Shown here piece by piece: positions 17,189 through 25,790 of a stretch of DNA of 46,958 nucleotides. The position numbers were made by a program, and so were the translations under genes. The stretch lies in contig CAOKFZ010000013.1 in assembly GCA_948467875.1 (NCBI GenBank), forward strand, positions 1-46,958, read 5' to 3'. The first letter of the stretch is position 1. Every line of letters begins with the position of its first letter. The notes below the pieces were generated by a model. That model was not told the origin of the DNA, searched no databases, and was given only the letters and a program-made list of their open reading frames with translations. The DNA is from an uncultured Clostridium sp. (GTDB lineage Bacteria > Bacillota > Clostridia > TANB77 > CAG-508).

Positions 17189-17989
17189 ATGAAGGTAGTA
17201 AAAAACGGAGAAGGTATCACACTGATAGCCCTGGCGATTACCATTATTGTATTGATGATACTAGCGGGAGTAAGTTGGACAATTTTAAATAGTTATATCA
17301 TTAATAAAGCAGTGTTGGCTTCAAGTGAATCGAATGAGGCTTCGGAGCGTGAAAGAAGAGAATTAAATTGGTTTGGACAATGGTCTGAGGAAAATGCTAA
17401 TAAAAATTTGTTAAGAGAAAATGTAAAATTGGGCGATTATATTGAATATCCTATGGAATATAATGATGTGTTTACAGGAGAACATTATAAGGCGAAAAGT
17501 GCTTGGAGAGTGATTGAAACTGGTAATGAAGGAGTAAAAATTATCAGCACTGGAATACCAGCAAAATGGTATTATAGAGCTGGAAATATGGGATTTATTA
17601 ATAATTTTGAAAATTTAAGTGATTTAAGAGATGCACAAAAAGATTATATAAGAGCCAAGGATTTTGGAGTAAGTGGTCTTTTGAGAAAAATAATGACACT
17701 TTCATTAGCAGATTTAAATTATTTTTGTAACAAAATTTATGGAACCAATCGTGCAGAAGATGATATTTCGCCTGTGCCAGAGAATTGCGAAATATTTTAT
17801 TTGTCAGTACCCAATACTTATTATTGGCTAGCTACGAATGATAAAACAGATTCCAATAAACTGTATCGTGTTGAAAATTATGCTATTACGAGTACTTCGG
17901 AATTAAGGTTGGGAGTTCGATTGGTTATTTTGCTGGATAAGAATGCAACTGGAATTTTGGAAGAGGGAATTTGGAGAAATGTGAATTAA
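17189..17989 (+). CDS. Type IV prepilin-like exported protein
   Basis: A 266-residue protein. Its N-terminus, NGEGITLIALAITIIVLMIL (residues 6-25), is the clostridial prepilin-like leader and transmembrane helix: a short basic leader, Gly, then a hydrophobic stretch. The A24 peptidase at 7271 could cut after the Gly. The rest is a soluble domain with WRVIETGNEGVKIIS, YYWLATNDKT and a final beta hairpin, similar to surface domains (DUF6273-like) often attached to such leaders in Clostridia. It is probably displayed on the cell surface. It has its own promoter and is followed at 11 bases by the Ca2+ ATPase. Confidence 0.75.
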   Translation: MKVVKNGEGITLIALAITIIVLMILAGVSWTILNSYIINKAVLASSESNEASERERRELNWFGQWSEENANKNLLRENVKLGDYIEYPMEYNDVFTGEHYKAKSAWRVIETGNEGVKIISTGIPAKWYYRAGNMGFINNFENLSDLRDAQKDYIRAKDFGVSGLLRKIMTLSLADLNYFCNKIYGTNRAEDDISPVPENCEIFYLSVPNTYYWLATNDKTDSNKLYRVENYAITSTSELRLGVRLVILLDKNATGILEEGIWRNVN

Positions 17990-18000
17990 AGGAGAAAAGT

Positions 18001-20697
18001 ATGGAAGAAAAGTGGTTTAATTTAAGTGTGGAGAAAACCGCACAAAAACTAGAGACGAATATTGAAAAAGGTTTAACGAGTGACGAAGTGGCTAGCAAGC
18101 GTGAAAAATATGGTTGGAATGAATTAAATGCCAAAAAGAAAAAAAGTATTTTGGTAAAATTTTTGGAACAATTCAAAGATTTTATGATTATTATTTTGAT
18201 TATTGCAGCAGTTGTTTCTGGCATTGTGGGAATTCAAGAAGGGGAAGGAATTACAGATACGGTTATTATTTTAATCGTCGTTGTGCTAAATGCCATTATT
18301 GGTGTTGCGCAAGAAAACAAGGCAGAAAAATCGTTAGAAGCCTTGCAAAAAATGAGTAGTCATGTGGCAAAAGTAATTAGAGAAGATGGAAAATTGCTTG
18401 TGGTTCAATCACGAGAATTAGTACCAGGTGATGTTGTTATTTTGGAAACAGGGGATTATATACCAGCAGATTTGCGAATTATCGAAGCAGTCAATTTGAA
18501 GTCACAAGAAGCAGCTATGACAGGAGAATCTGTGCCTAGTGAAAAATCAGAACATACCATTGAAGGAGACTGCGATTTAGGTGACAGAAAAAATATGTTG
18601 TTTTCTTCTAGCTTGATTACGTATGGGCGAGGCAAAGGAATTGTAGTCGAAACTGGAATGAATACAGAAGTTGGAAAAATTGCCAAAATGATTGATGAGA
18701 CAGAAGAAACGGATACACCGTTGCAAGTCAAGTTGAATAACTTAGGAAAAACGCTAGGAATTGTGGCTTTGCTTCTATGTGCTGTAATTTTTGTGGTAGG
18801 AACTCTATATGGAAAAGAACCAATCCACATGTTTATGACAGCTGTATCACTTGCTGTTGCAGCGATTCCAGAAGGCTTGGCAGCTGTTTCGACCATTGTT
18901 TTAGCCATTGGTGTACAACGTATGGTTAAGAAAAATGCGATTGTCAAAAAATTGCCAGCTGTTGAAACGCTTGGTTGTGCTTCTGTGATTTGTTCTGACA
19001 AAACAGGAACCTTGACTCAAAATAAAATGACAGTCAAGAAAATTTTTGTCAATAGCAGACTTCAAAACATCGAAGAAATCAAAGATAAAACCGAAGAACT
19101 TGGAGTTTTAGTGGCAAATGGAATGCTATGTAATGATACAAAAATCGCAGAAGATGGCACGCTAACAGGTGACCCAACAGAAACAGCATTAGTTGATATG
19201 GGATTTAACTTGGATTATGAAGGCTATACGCTTGAAAACTATCCACGTGAATTTGAAATTCCATTTGATTCAGATAGAAAACTGATGACGACCATTCACA
19301 AAACTCAAAAGCAAGGCGAATACATTGTTTATACCAAAGGTGGCGTTGATGAGCTCTTAAAATGTTGCAATAGCTACCAAGAAAATGGCGAAGTTAAAAG
19401 TGATTTGGAAGATTACAAATCATTGATTTTGTCAACCAATAAAAATATGGCAGAAAAGGCTTTGCGTGTATTGGCATTTGGTTATAAAATGATCCATCAT
19501 TCTTTGACAAAAGATGATATTGAGAATTTGGAAAGTGGCTTGACTTTTGTTGGCATGTGTGGCATGATTGACCCGCCAAGAGAGGAAGTAAAAGAGGCTG
19601 TCAAAAAATGCGTATCTGCAGGCATCAAAACAGTGATGATTACAGGTGACCACAAAATTACAGCAACAGCAATTGCCAAGGATTTAGGAATTTTGCAAGA
19701 GGAAAAGGAAGCAATTACTGGTAGTGATTTGGAGAAAATGTCAGATGAGGAATTGAAGCAGAAAGTAAGAAATATTTCTGTGTATGCGCGTGTTTCACCA
19801 GAGCATAAAGTGAGAATTGTCAAGGCTTGGCAGGCAAATGGTGAAGTGGTTGCCATGACAGGTGACGGTGTTAACGACGCTCCAGCTTTGAAAAATGCAG
19901 ATATTGGTTGTGCAATGGGAATGGTGGGAACTGATGTGGCAAAAGAAGCAGCAGATGTCATTTTAACAGATGACAACTTCTCGACTATTGTAGCAGCAGT
20001 TGAGGAAGGCAGACGAATTTACGATAATATTTTGAAGGCAATTGCGTTTTTGTTGTCAAGTAATATTGGCGAAATTGTAGTATTATTTTTAGCGATTATG
20101 CTAACTCCAATTTTGGCGAAAATATTTGGAATTACGAATATTAGTCAGTTAGAACCTTTGCTTCCAATGCACATTTTGTGGATTAATTTGGTAACGGATT
20201 CGCTTCCAGCTTTGGCATTGGCGGTTGATCCAGCAGATAGCAGTATTATGAAAAGAAAACCAATTAAAAATAGTAAAGGAATTTTCAACAAAGGAATGAC
20301 TTGGCGCATTTTATACCAAGGTGTTTGGGTTGGTTTAATTACATTAATTGCATTTATTTTAGGACTTTCATCAGAAGGAACAGAAAGCTACAAAATTGCA
20401 GTGGCGCAAACCATGGCATTTAGTGTGTTGGCGCTTTCAGAATTGGTACATGTGTTTAATGTGAGAAATAACCAAGTTTCGATTTTTAAGACAAATCCAT
20501 TTAATAATAGCAAGTTAATTTTGGCGGAGATTGTTTCAGCCAGTTTAATGTTTATTATATTATTTGTGCCAGGTTTAAGAGAAATTTTTAGTTTAGAAGT
20601 ATTGCCAGCTGATAAATTATTTGAAACGATTTGTTTGATATTATCGCCAATTGTAGTTGTGGAAATTTTTAAAAAAATGAAAATAAATGGAGAATAA
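18001..20697 (+). CDS. P-type calcium-transporting ATPase (type II)
   Basis: An 898-residue ion pump. The phosphorylated Asp is D333 in SDKTGTLTQNK; TGES is in the actuator domain, TGDGVNDAPALK in the hinge, and TM4 carries AVAAIPEGLAAV, the type II (SERCA/PMCA) calcium-binding motif. Ten hydrophobic segments are visible. It should export Ca2+ at the expense of ATP. I chose ATG 18001, preceded by AAAGGAG at 17988-17994. An in-frame start 30 bases earlier would overlap the prepilin-like gene and has no ribosome binding site. Confidence 0.94.
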   Translation: MEEKWFNLSVEKTAQKLETNIEKGLTSDEVASKREKYGWNELNAKKKKSILVKFLEQFKDFMIIILIIAAVVSGIVGIQEGEGITDTVIILIVVVLNAIIGVAQENKAEKSLEALQKMSSHVAKVIREDGKLLVVQSRELVPGDVVILETGDYIPADLRIIEAVNLKSQEAAMTGESVPSEKSEHTIEGDCDLGDRKNMLFSSSLITYGRGKGIVVETGMNTEVGKIAKMIDETEETDTPLQVKLNNLGKTLGIVALLLCAVIFVVGTLYGKEPIHMFMTAVSLAVAAIPEGLAAVSTIVLAIGVQRMVKKNAIVKKLPAVETLGCASVICSDKTGTLTQNKMTVKKIFVNSRLQNIEEIKDKTEELGVLVANGMLCNDTKIAEDGTLTGDPTETALVDMGFNLDYEGYTLENYPREFEIPFDSDRKLMTTIHKTQKQGEYIVYTKGGVDELLKCCNSYQENGEVKSDLEDYKSLILSTNKNMAEKALRVLAFGYKMIHHSLTKDDIENLESGLTFVGMCGMIDPPREEVKEAVKKCVSAGIKTVMITGDHKITATAIAKDLGILQEEKEAITGSDLEKMSDEELKQKVRNISVYARVSPEHKVRIVKAWQANGEVVAMTGDGVNDAPALKNADIGCAMGMVGTDVAKEAADVILTDDNFSTIVAAVEEGRRIYDNILKAIAFLLSSNIGEIVVLFLAIMLTPILAKIFGITNISQLEPLLPMHILWINLVTDSLPALALAVDPADSSIMKRKPIKNSKGIFNKGMTWRILYQGVWVGLITLIAFILGLSSEGTESYKIAVAQTMAFSVLALSELVHVFNVRNNQVSIFKTNPFNNSKLILAEIVSASLMFIILFVPGLREIFSLEVLPADKLFETICLILSPIVVVEIFKKMKINGE

Positions 20698-20735
20698 TTG
20701 CCAAAAATGAAAATATATGTTACAATAAAAGTAGG

Positions 20736-20774
20736 AAAAATGCAAACCAAATTGCAAAAATGGCACTTATTTTG
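20736..20774 (+). repeat. 39-bp direct repeat, left copy
   Basis: 34 of 39 bases are identical to 22157-22195 on the other side of the AAA ATPase gene. Each contains a TGCAA-n6-TTGCA palindrome followed by the identical AATGGCACTTATTTTG. Confidence 0.75.
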
Positions 20775-20801
20775 TAACAAACTAGATTTGAGGTGATGAT
20801 T

Positions 20802-22118
20802 TTGAAAAGAGTAGTTTATCAAGATTTATTAAAATGGAAACATTTGGAAAATAGGAAACCCTTGATTTTAAAGGGCGTAAGACAGAGTGGAAAAACGTGG
20901 CTTTTGAAAGAATTTGGAAAAAATAATTATGAGGATGTGGCATATTTCAATTTTGAGGGCAATGAAACTTTAAAGCAAAGATTTGAACAAGATTTAGATA
21001 TTGACAGAATTATTGAGGAATTAAGCATTTTACATCATAAAGCTATTAAGCCAGAAAAAACATTGATTATATTTGACGAAGTACAGTTTTGCAATCGAGC
21101 TTTGACTTCTTTGAAATATTTTTATGAGAATGCACCAGAATATCATATTGCTTGTGCAGGTTCTTTATTGGGAATTTTACTTTCAAAACCATTGTCATTT
21201 CCAGTAGGGAAAGTGGATTTTTTAGAATTAAGACCAATGAATTTTTACGAATTTTTGTTGGCAAATGATGAGAAAATGCTAGTGGATTATTTGAAGAAAA
21301 ATATCGATAAAGTTCCAATTACATTTGAGGAAAAATTACAAAATTATTTGAAAAATTATTATATGGTAGGTGGAATGCCTGAAGTTGTTGAAAAATGGAT
21401 TACAACGAAGGACATGGAGCAAGTTGAAAAGGTGCAAGATATGATTTTGAATTCTTATGAGTTAGATTTTGCCAAACATGCTCCGTTAGCAGATACCCCA
21501 AAATTGAGTTTGATTTGGAACTATATTCCGAGAGAATTGTCTAGAGAAAATTCAAAATTTATGTATGGACATGTGAAAGAGGGGGCACGTGCAAAGGATT
21601 TAGAAGATGCTTTGCAATGGTTGATATCTGCTGGAATGTGTTATCAAATCAATCGAATTGAAAAGCCTAATATACCACTTTCAAGTTATATGGATATGCA
21701 AAGTTTTAAAATCTATATGTGTGATGTGGGATTATTGAGAAGAAAAGCTAAGTTGGATGCTAGTATTATTTTGGAAGATGATAAGGAGACTTATAAAGAA
21801 TTCAAAGGTGCTTTGGCAGAAAATTTTGTATTGTTGGAGTTGATTTCACATAATCAAGGAATTCCATATTATTGGACTTCTGGAAATGAAGCAGAAGTGG
21901 ATTTTGTTTGGCAATTTATGGGAAAGGCAATTCCGGTTGAAGTGAAGTCAGGAAAAAATTTAAGTTCAAGGAGTTTGACATTATATCGAAAAAAATATGA
22001 ACCTAAAATAGCAATAAAAACTTCTTTGCAAAATGTGGATAAACAAGAAGATGTACTGAATATTCCTTTATATTTATTGTGGAATCTTAAGAAATTTCTG
22101 ATTTGTGAGGAAGATTAA
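20802..22118 (+). CDS. AAA-family ATPase with DUF4143 domain
   Basis: A 438-residue AAA_14/DUF4143 protein. Walker A is GVRQSGKT at residues 25-32, Walker B is LIIFDEVQF near 88-96, and CAGSLLGILL follows. The C-terminal DUF4143 part has a PD-(D/E)XK-like core: E in NEAEVDFVW and VEVKSGKNL. I chose TTG 20802 because of the GAGGTGAT site just upstream. The family is mobile and often horizontally transferred; its cellular role is not established. The gene is bracketed by 39-bp direct repeats, so it may be an inserted cassette or be controlled by a protein that binds them. Confidence 0.88.
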   Translation: MKRVVYQDLLKWKHLENRKPLILKGVRQSGKTWLLKEFGKNNYEDVAYFNFEGNETLKQRFEQDLDIDRIIEELSILHHKAIKPEKTLIIFDEVQFCNRALTSLKYFYENAPEYHIACAGSLLGILLSKPLSFPVGKVDFLELRPMNFYEFLLANDEKMLVDYLKKNIDKVPITFEEKLQNYLKNYYMVGGMPEVVEKWITTKDMEQVEKVQDMILNSYELDFAKHAPLADTPKLSLIWNYIPRELSRENSKFMYGHVKEGARAKDLEDALQWLISAGMCYQINRIEKPNIPLSSYMDMQSFKIYMCDVGLLRRKAKLDASIILEDDKETYKEFKGALAENFVLLELISHNQGIPYYWTSGNEAEVDFVWQFMGKAIPVEVKSGKNLSSRSLTLYRKKYEPKIAIKTSLQNVDKQEDVLNIPLYLLWNLKKFLICEED

Positions 22119-22156
22119 CTGCTCAAAATACAGGCATATATTGCAATATAAGTATA

Positions 22157-22195
22157 AAAAATGCAATTTAGATTGCAAGAATGGCACTTATTTTG
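22157..22195 (+). repeat. 39-bp direct repeat, right copy
   Basis: Right-hand partner of 20736-20774. An additional TTGCAATA motif lies just upstream at 22141. The internal palindromic TGCAA arms are conserved, while the six bases between them vary, as expected for an operator. Confidence 0.75.
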
Positions 22196-22220
22196 ATTTT
22201 GTTTGAGCAACAAAAAAGGA

Positions 22221-22249
22221 TTTACTTTCCGAAAAGGATATGTTATAAT
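22221..22249 (+). promoter_or_regulatory. Sigma-A promoter
   Basis: TTTACT at 22221-22226, a 17-base spacer, TATAAT at 22244-22249. It precedes the AAGGAG site at 22257-22262. Confidence 0.65.
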
Positions 22250-22267
22250 CAATGACAAGGAGACACA

Positions 22268-22549
22268 ATTATAAATATACTGTTGGTTTTAGCATTTTCT
22301 TTTGTGATTGGATTTTTCTTTGGCGTATTGACAATTGATATAGCGCATTCAATTGATTTAGTAGTAAAACTTAGAAAATTTGCAAAAGAAAATGAAATAG
22401 TTGTCAAATTTGAAGAGTTGAAAAGTCACATTAGAGAAGGACAAGAACGACGAAAAGAAAAAATTAATTACATATTTGCTTTTAAGACAAAGAAATTATT
22501 GACAGACACATTGGCAGAATATAAATTAAAATATTTTGATAAAAAGTAA
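22268..22549 (+). CDS. Small single-TM protein (resembles the C-terminus of CmpB-type putative ABC permeases)
   Basis: About 93 residues. The AAGGAG site at 22257-22262 points to a non-canonical ATT start at 22268 (reading MINILLVLAF), because the first conventional start (TTG 22283) is 20 bases from it. One N-terminal transmembrane helix is followed by a charged helical part, VVKLRKFAKENEIVVKFEEL, that looks like the tail of PF06541-type membrane proteins, which are normally much longer. It may be a remnant or a compact relative. It overlaps no other gene and precedes the second prepilin-like gene by 19 bases. Confidence 0.55.
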   Translation: MINILLVLAFSFVIGFFFGVLTIDIAHSIDLVVKLRKFAKENEIVVKFEELKSHIREGQERRKEKINYIFAFKTKKLLTDTLAEYKLKYFDKK

Positions 22550-22568
22550 AGAGAAAAGAGGAAATCAA

Positions 22569-23021
22569 ATGAAAAATCAAAAAGGAATTACGCTCATGAT
22601 ATTGGTTGTAACCATTATCATTATGTCGATTATAGTAGGGAGCATATCTTTTTCATCTAGCTCTAGTTTTAAGATGAAAGGCTATTATGATATGTGCGCA
22701 GATATTGAGTTGCTAGATGAGAAAATCGCAATTTATTATGTACAAAATAAAACTTTGCCAATTACTGCGGAGACGAAAAATATTCAGGAATTAATTGAAA
22801 ATTATACCTCAGATAATGTCAATTATAATCCCAATAATAGTGGAAATTTGCAAAAAATTGATTTAAGTAAATTAGAAAATTTGTCTTTGAGTCAAACAGA
22901 TTATTACATTGACGAGGTAAGTCACACCATTTATTCTGCTACAAAAACAGAATTAGAGGGGCAAGATTATTATACTACCCCTCTTAGTTACAAGGAAGTC
23001 AATTTAAGTTTATATAAATAA
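22569..23021 (+). CDS. Type IV prepilin-like protein, 150 residues
   Basis: Starts MKNQKGITLMILVVTIIIMS: a short basic leader, Gly6, then ITLMILVVTIIIMSIIVGS as the pilin-type helix. The remaining ~120 residues are a small soluble domain (YDMCADIELLDEKIAIYYVQ...). ATG 22569 follows AGAGGAAATCA; an in-frame ATG at 22536 lies inside the upstream gene. With the protein at 17189 it is one of two likely substrates of the A24 prepilin peptidase in the window. Its role could be a minor pilin or pseudopilin; no assembly ATPase is adjacent. It ends against mutS2 with no gap. Confidence 0.7.
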   Translation: MKNQKGITLMILVVTIIIMSIIVGSISFSSSSSFKMKGYYDMCADIELLDEKIAIYYVQNKTLPITAETKNIQELIENYTSDNVNYNPNNSGNLQKIDLSKLENLSLSQTDYYIDEVSHTIYSATKTELEGQDYYTTPLSYKEVNLSLYK

Positions 23022-25361
23022 TTATTTTAATTCTACAATTGTAACACCATCTTCACCTTCACCAAAAGTGCCTAGACGGAAACTTTTGACATGAGGGTGA
23101 TTTTTTAAAAAATTGTGAATGCCACGTCTTAATGTTCCGGTTCCTTTTCCATGCACAATTTGCACATTTTGCAAGCCATTTAAAGCACAATTATCTAAAT
23201 ATTTGTCAACAACAAAGCAAGCGTCTTCCACATTTTTTCCAATCACATTGATTTCTGGAGAAATGCTAGAAACTTTAAACTCACGTTTTGCACGGGAAGA
23301 AGTAGGTTGTTTTTGGGGTTCATTTTTTGCCAAAATTAAATCTTCTAATTTAAAAGAAGTTTTCATACTTCCGATTTGAACCATAACAGTATTATTTTTT
23401 GTCAAGTTAGAAACAATGGTTCCCATTTGCTTCAAACGTGGAATTTCTACAGTCAAGCCAAGTTTTACATCATTTTTTTGCAAGGATTTTTGCTGTTTTT
23501 GAGAAACTTTTTTGCTTGAAGACAAAGCATCAATTTTTTGATTTAATGCACTTCTGATTTGGTTTGATTTGCTAGCATTTGGTTGTTGTTCGAGTTCTCG
23601 TATCATGCTATTGGCATCTTCTTTGGCTTCTAGTAAAATTTCTCGTGCTTGTATTTTCGCTTTTTCAATGATTTCATGTTCTGTTTTGGTAAGTTGTTCA
23701 AAATCAAGTTCATATTGATTTTTTAGTTTTTCTGCTTCACGCAAATCAGTTTCAATTTTTGATTTGTCAAGTTCGATTTGTCGTTTATTTTCATAAATTT
23801 CACTTAGCAAGTTTTCAATATTAGCAGTATCTGTCTCAATGAAATCTTTGGCACGGTTAATAATTTTTGGCGAAATACCTAATTTTTCACTAATAATAAA
23901 AGCATTACTGCGACCAGGAACTCCAATTAAAAGTTTGTAAGTAGGGGACAAAGTTTCAAAATTAAATTCCACACTAGCATTTTCGAAATTTTGAGTGACT
24001 AATGCGTAATTTTTAATTTCATGATAATGTGTAGTCGCCATGGTCAAAATTTTTTCATGATTAAAATGTTCCAAAATGGCGATGGCTAAGCTAGAACCTT
24101 CGATTGGGTCAGTTCCAGAACCTAATTCGTCAAGTAAAACAAGGCTATTTTCGCTTGCTTTTTCTAAAATGTGTGCAATATTTGTCATGTGGGAAGAAAA
24201 AGTGCTGAGCGAATCCGAGATGCTTTGTTCGTCTCCAATGTCAGCAAAAATTTCATCAAATACAAAAATGCTACTACCAGATTTTGCCGGAATAGGAAGT
24301 CCAGCCATTCCCATTATATGCAGTAATCCAACGGTTTTTAAAAGAACCGTTTTTCCGCCAGTATTGGGGCCTGTGATAATTAAACTTGTAAAATTTTTGC
24401 CAAGTTCAATGGTATTTTTTACGGCTTTGTCAAGTGGAATGAGTGGATGAAAACAGTCAATTAAACACATGGATTTTTCAGTATTTATCACAGGTTCAGT
24501 ACAATTAAATTCTTTTGCAAATTTGGCTTTGGCAAAAATAAAATCAAGAAACCCAATTAAATTGGTTGTATTGTTTAATTCGTCAGTTAAATCAAAAAAT
24601 AAGGAAGATAGGTTCATTAAAATTTTCTCAATTTCAAGGTTTTCTTCTGTGTGCAGATTGCTGATTTCATTATTGATTTCAAAAATAGCCATAGGTTCGA
24701 TAAATACAGTAGAACCGCTGGTAGAAGTATCATGCACAAACCCTTTTATTTGAGATTGATACTCGCTTTTTACAGGAATTACAAAACGCCCATTTCGGAT
24801 GGTTATAATGGGTTCTTGGATGTATTTTGAATGCAAAAGCGAATGTAGTTTTGTGTGAATTTCAGCTTCTTTTTTGCGAATACTACTACGAATATTTTTT
24901 AAAATAGGAGAGGCATTGTCATCAATTGTATTCTCGTCAATAATAGCAGTGCTAATCACTTTTACAATACTTGGGTTAGAATATAAATTCTCAAATAAAT
25001 TTGTCAAGTTTGGAAAATCAGCGCTATTGATGATTTCCGTAAAGAAATAGGATTTTAGTTCTTGTGAAACTTGTAAAATATGATTTAATTCCAAAAGCAT
25101 TTTTGCATTTAAAGAATTACTATTTTCTAGCATTTTAAGATGAATGGTAATATCTGCAATTTGACTAAATGGAGCTGCTCCAAGACGATATAAAAGTGTA
25201 ACTGCTTCACTTGTTTGTTTTTGAGCTTTTTTAATGTCTTTTTTATTTGTAAAAGGCATCAATTCAGATGCCTGATTTTTCCCAATATAAGTAGACGCAA
25301 ACTCTGCTAAAATTTTGCGTATTTTATCAAATTCTAATTTTTCAAGAGATTTCGTATTCAT
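23022..25361 (-). CDS. mutS2: Endonuclease MutS2
   Basis: MutS2 suppresses homologous recombination and acts in rescue of collided ribosomes. The 779 residues have the standard order: MutS core, ATPase with Walker A GPNTGGKT near 330-338 and VLLDELGSGTDPIEG, a long coiled coil (about 500-620), a KOW-like segment and a C-terminal Smr nuclease domain (VHGKGTGTLRRGIHNFL). No frame disturbance. ATG at 25361 is driven by a divergent promoter at 25385-25413. A ribosome-rescue link is notable in a genome that seems to stall and shift at CGG, but that is only an association. Confidence 0.96.
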   Translation of the reverse strand: MNTKSLEKLEFDKIRKILAEFASTYIGKNQASELMPFTNKKDIKKAQKQTSEAVTLLYRLGAAPFSQIADITIHLKMLENSNSLNAKMLLELNHILQVSQELKSYFFTEIINSADFPNLTNLFENLYSNPSIVKVISTAIIDENTIDDNASPILKNIRSSIRKKEAEIHTKLHSLLHSKYIQEPIITIRNGRFVIPVKSEYQSQIKGFVHDTSTSGSTVFIEPMAIFEINNEISNLHTEENLEIEKILMNLSSLFFDLTDELNNTTNLIGFLDFIFAKAKFAKEFNCTEPVINTEKSMCLIDCFHPLIPLDKAVKNTIELGKNFTSLIITGPNTGGKTVLLKTVGLLHIMGMAGLPIPAKSGSSIFVFDEIFADIGDEQSISDSLSTFSSHMTNIAHILEKASENSLVLLDELGSGTDPIEGSSLAIAILEHFNHEKILTMATTHYHEIKNYALVTQNFENASVEFNFETLSPTYKLLIGVPGRSNAFIISEKLGISPKIINRAKDFIETDTANIENLLSEIYENKRQIELDKSKIETDLREAEKLKNQYELDFEQLTKTEHEIIEKAKIQAREILLEAKEDANSMIRELEQQPNASKSNQIRSALNQKIDALSSSKKVSQKQQKSLQKNDVKLGLTVEIPRLKQMGTIVSNLTKNNTVMVQIGSMKTSFKLEDLILAKNEPQKQPTSSRAKREFKVSSISPEINVIGKNVEDACFVVDKYLDNCALNGLQNVQIVHGKGTGTLRRGIHNFLKNHPHVKSFRLGTFGEGEDGVTIVELK

Positions 25362-25384
25362 TTTTTAAGTCCTTTCTTAAATTT

Positions 25385-25413
25385 ATTATACCACAAAATG
25401 GGAAAAAAAGCAA
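25385..25413 (-). promoter_or_regulatory. Sigma-A promoter for mutS2
   Basis: Minus strand TTGCTT (25413-25408), 17-base spacer, TATAAT (25390-25385). Confidence 0.65.
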
Positions 25414-25432
25414 ATTTTTGTAAAATAAAAAT

Positions 25433-25461
25433 TTGACATAATATGCAAAATGTGGTATAAT
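25433..25461 (+). promoter_or_regulatory. Consensus sigma-A promoter for the 25515 gene and downstream operon
   Basis: TTGACA at 25433-25438, a 17-base spacer, TATAAT at 25456-25461: a perfect consensus pair. It probably drives the small gene, the flavoprotein, YigZ and DUF445. Confidence 0.85.
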
Positions 25462-25514
25462 AAATTTACAAATAAGCATATATTTTGCATGCAGAAAGAA
25501 GGGAGGTGCCAAGA

Positions 25515-25709
25515 TTGGCATCAAGGCAGAATTTTGAGAAATTAGCGAAAGAAGCGCTGTTTAAAGCATTTTATTCCGATTTGCCAGTAGGTGAACGGTT
25601 GAAATTTATTTCAACTGTGGACGAGTATTTTAGGGTCTCTGAAGGAGTACCTGAGTCGGAAAATGAAGCGTTTTACAGAATGTTAGAAGAAAAGGTAAGA
25701 GAATTTTAA
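25515..25709 (+). CDS. Small unknown protein (64 residues) with a zero-frame CGG codon
   Basis: TTG 25515 is chosen because GGGAGGTG at 25501-25508 is correctly spaced; the ATG at 25485 has no site. The protein is charged and helical (SRQNFEKLAKEALFKAFY, then FYRMLEEKVREF) and I recognise no family. CGG at 25596-25598 lies in frame; read as Arg it gives GERLKF and an open frame to 25709. A +1 shift there gives Gly followed at once by TGA (25600-25602). It is thus the clearest zero-frame CGG in the window where straight reading is the longer product. It might report on CGG decoding, but this is speculation. Confidence 0.6.
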   Translation: MASRQNFEKLAKEALFKAFYSDLPVGERLKFISTVDEYFRVSEGVPESENEAFYRMLEEKVREF

Positions 25710-25724
25710 TTTTCTTCTAATTCT

Positions 25725-25773
25725 GGCAAAGTAGGCGAGTCCGCTGTTTTAGGCGGGCTTTTGCCAATTTTTA
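25725..25773 (+). terminator. Terminator- or attenuator-like hairpin before the flavoprotein
   Basis: AGTCCGC (25738-25744) pairs with GCGGGCT (25753-25759), and GGCAAA (25725-25730) with TTTGCC (25760-25765), leaving a 7-base bulge. AATTTTT follows. It sits between the small CGG gene and the flavoprotein start, so it may reduce read-through into the operon. Confidence 0.5.
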
Positions 25774-25790
25774 AGAAAAATGAGGTTAAC

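Noticed and set aside
23119..24753. Plus-strand open frames opposite mutS2
   Set aside because: Antisense shadows of a well-conserved gene; no ribosome binding sites and no family resemblance.
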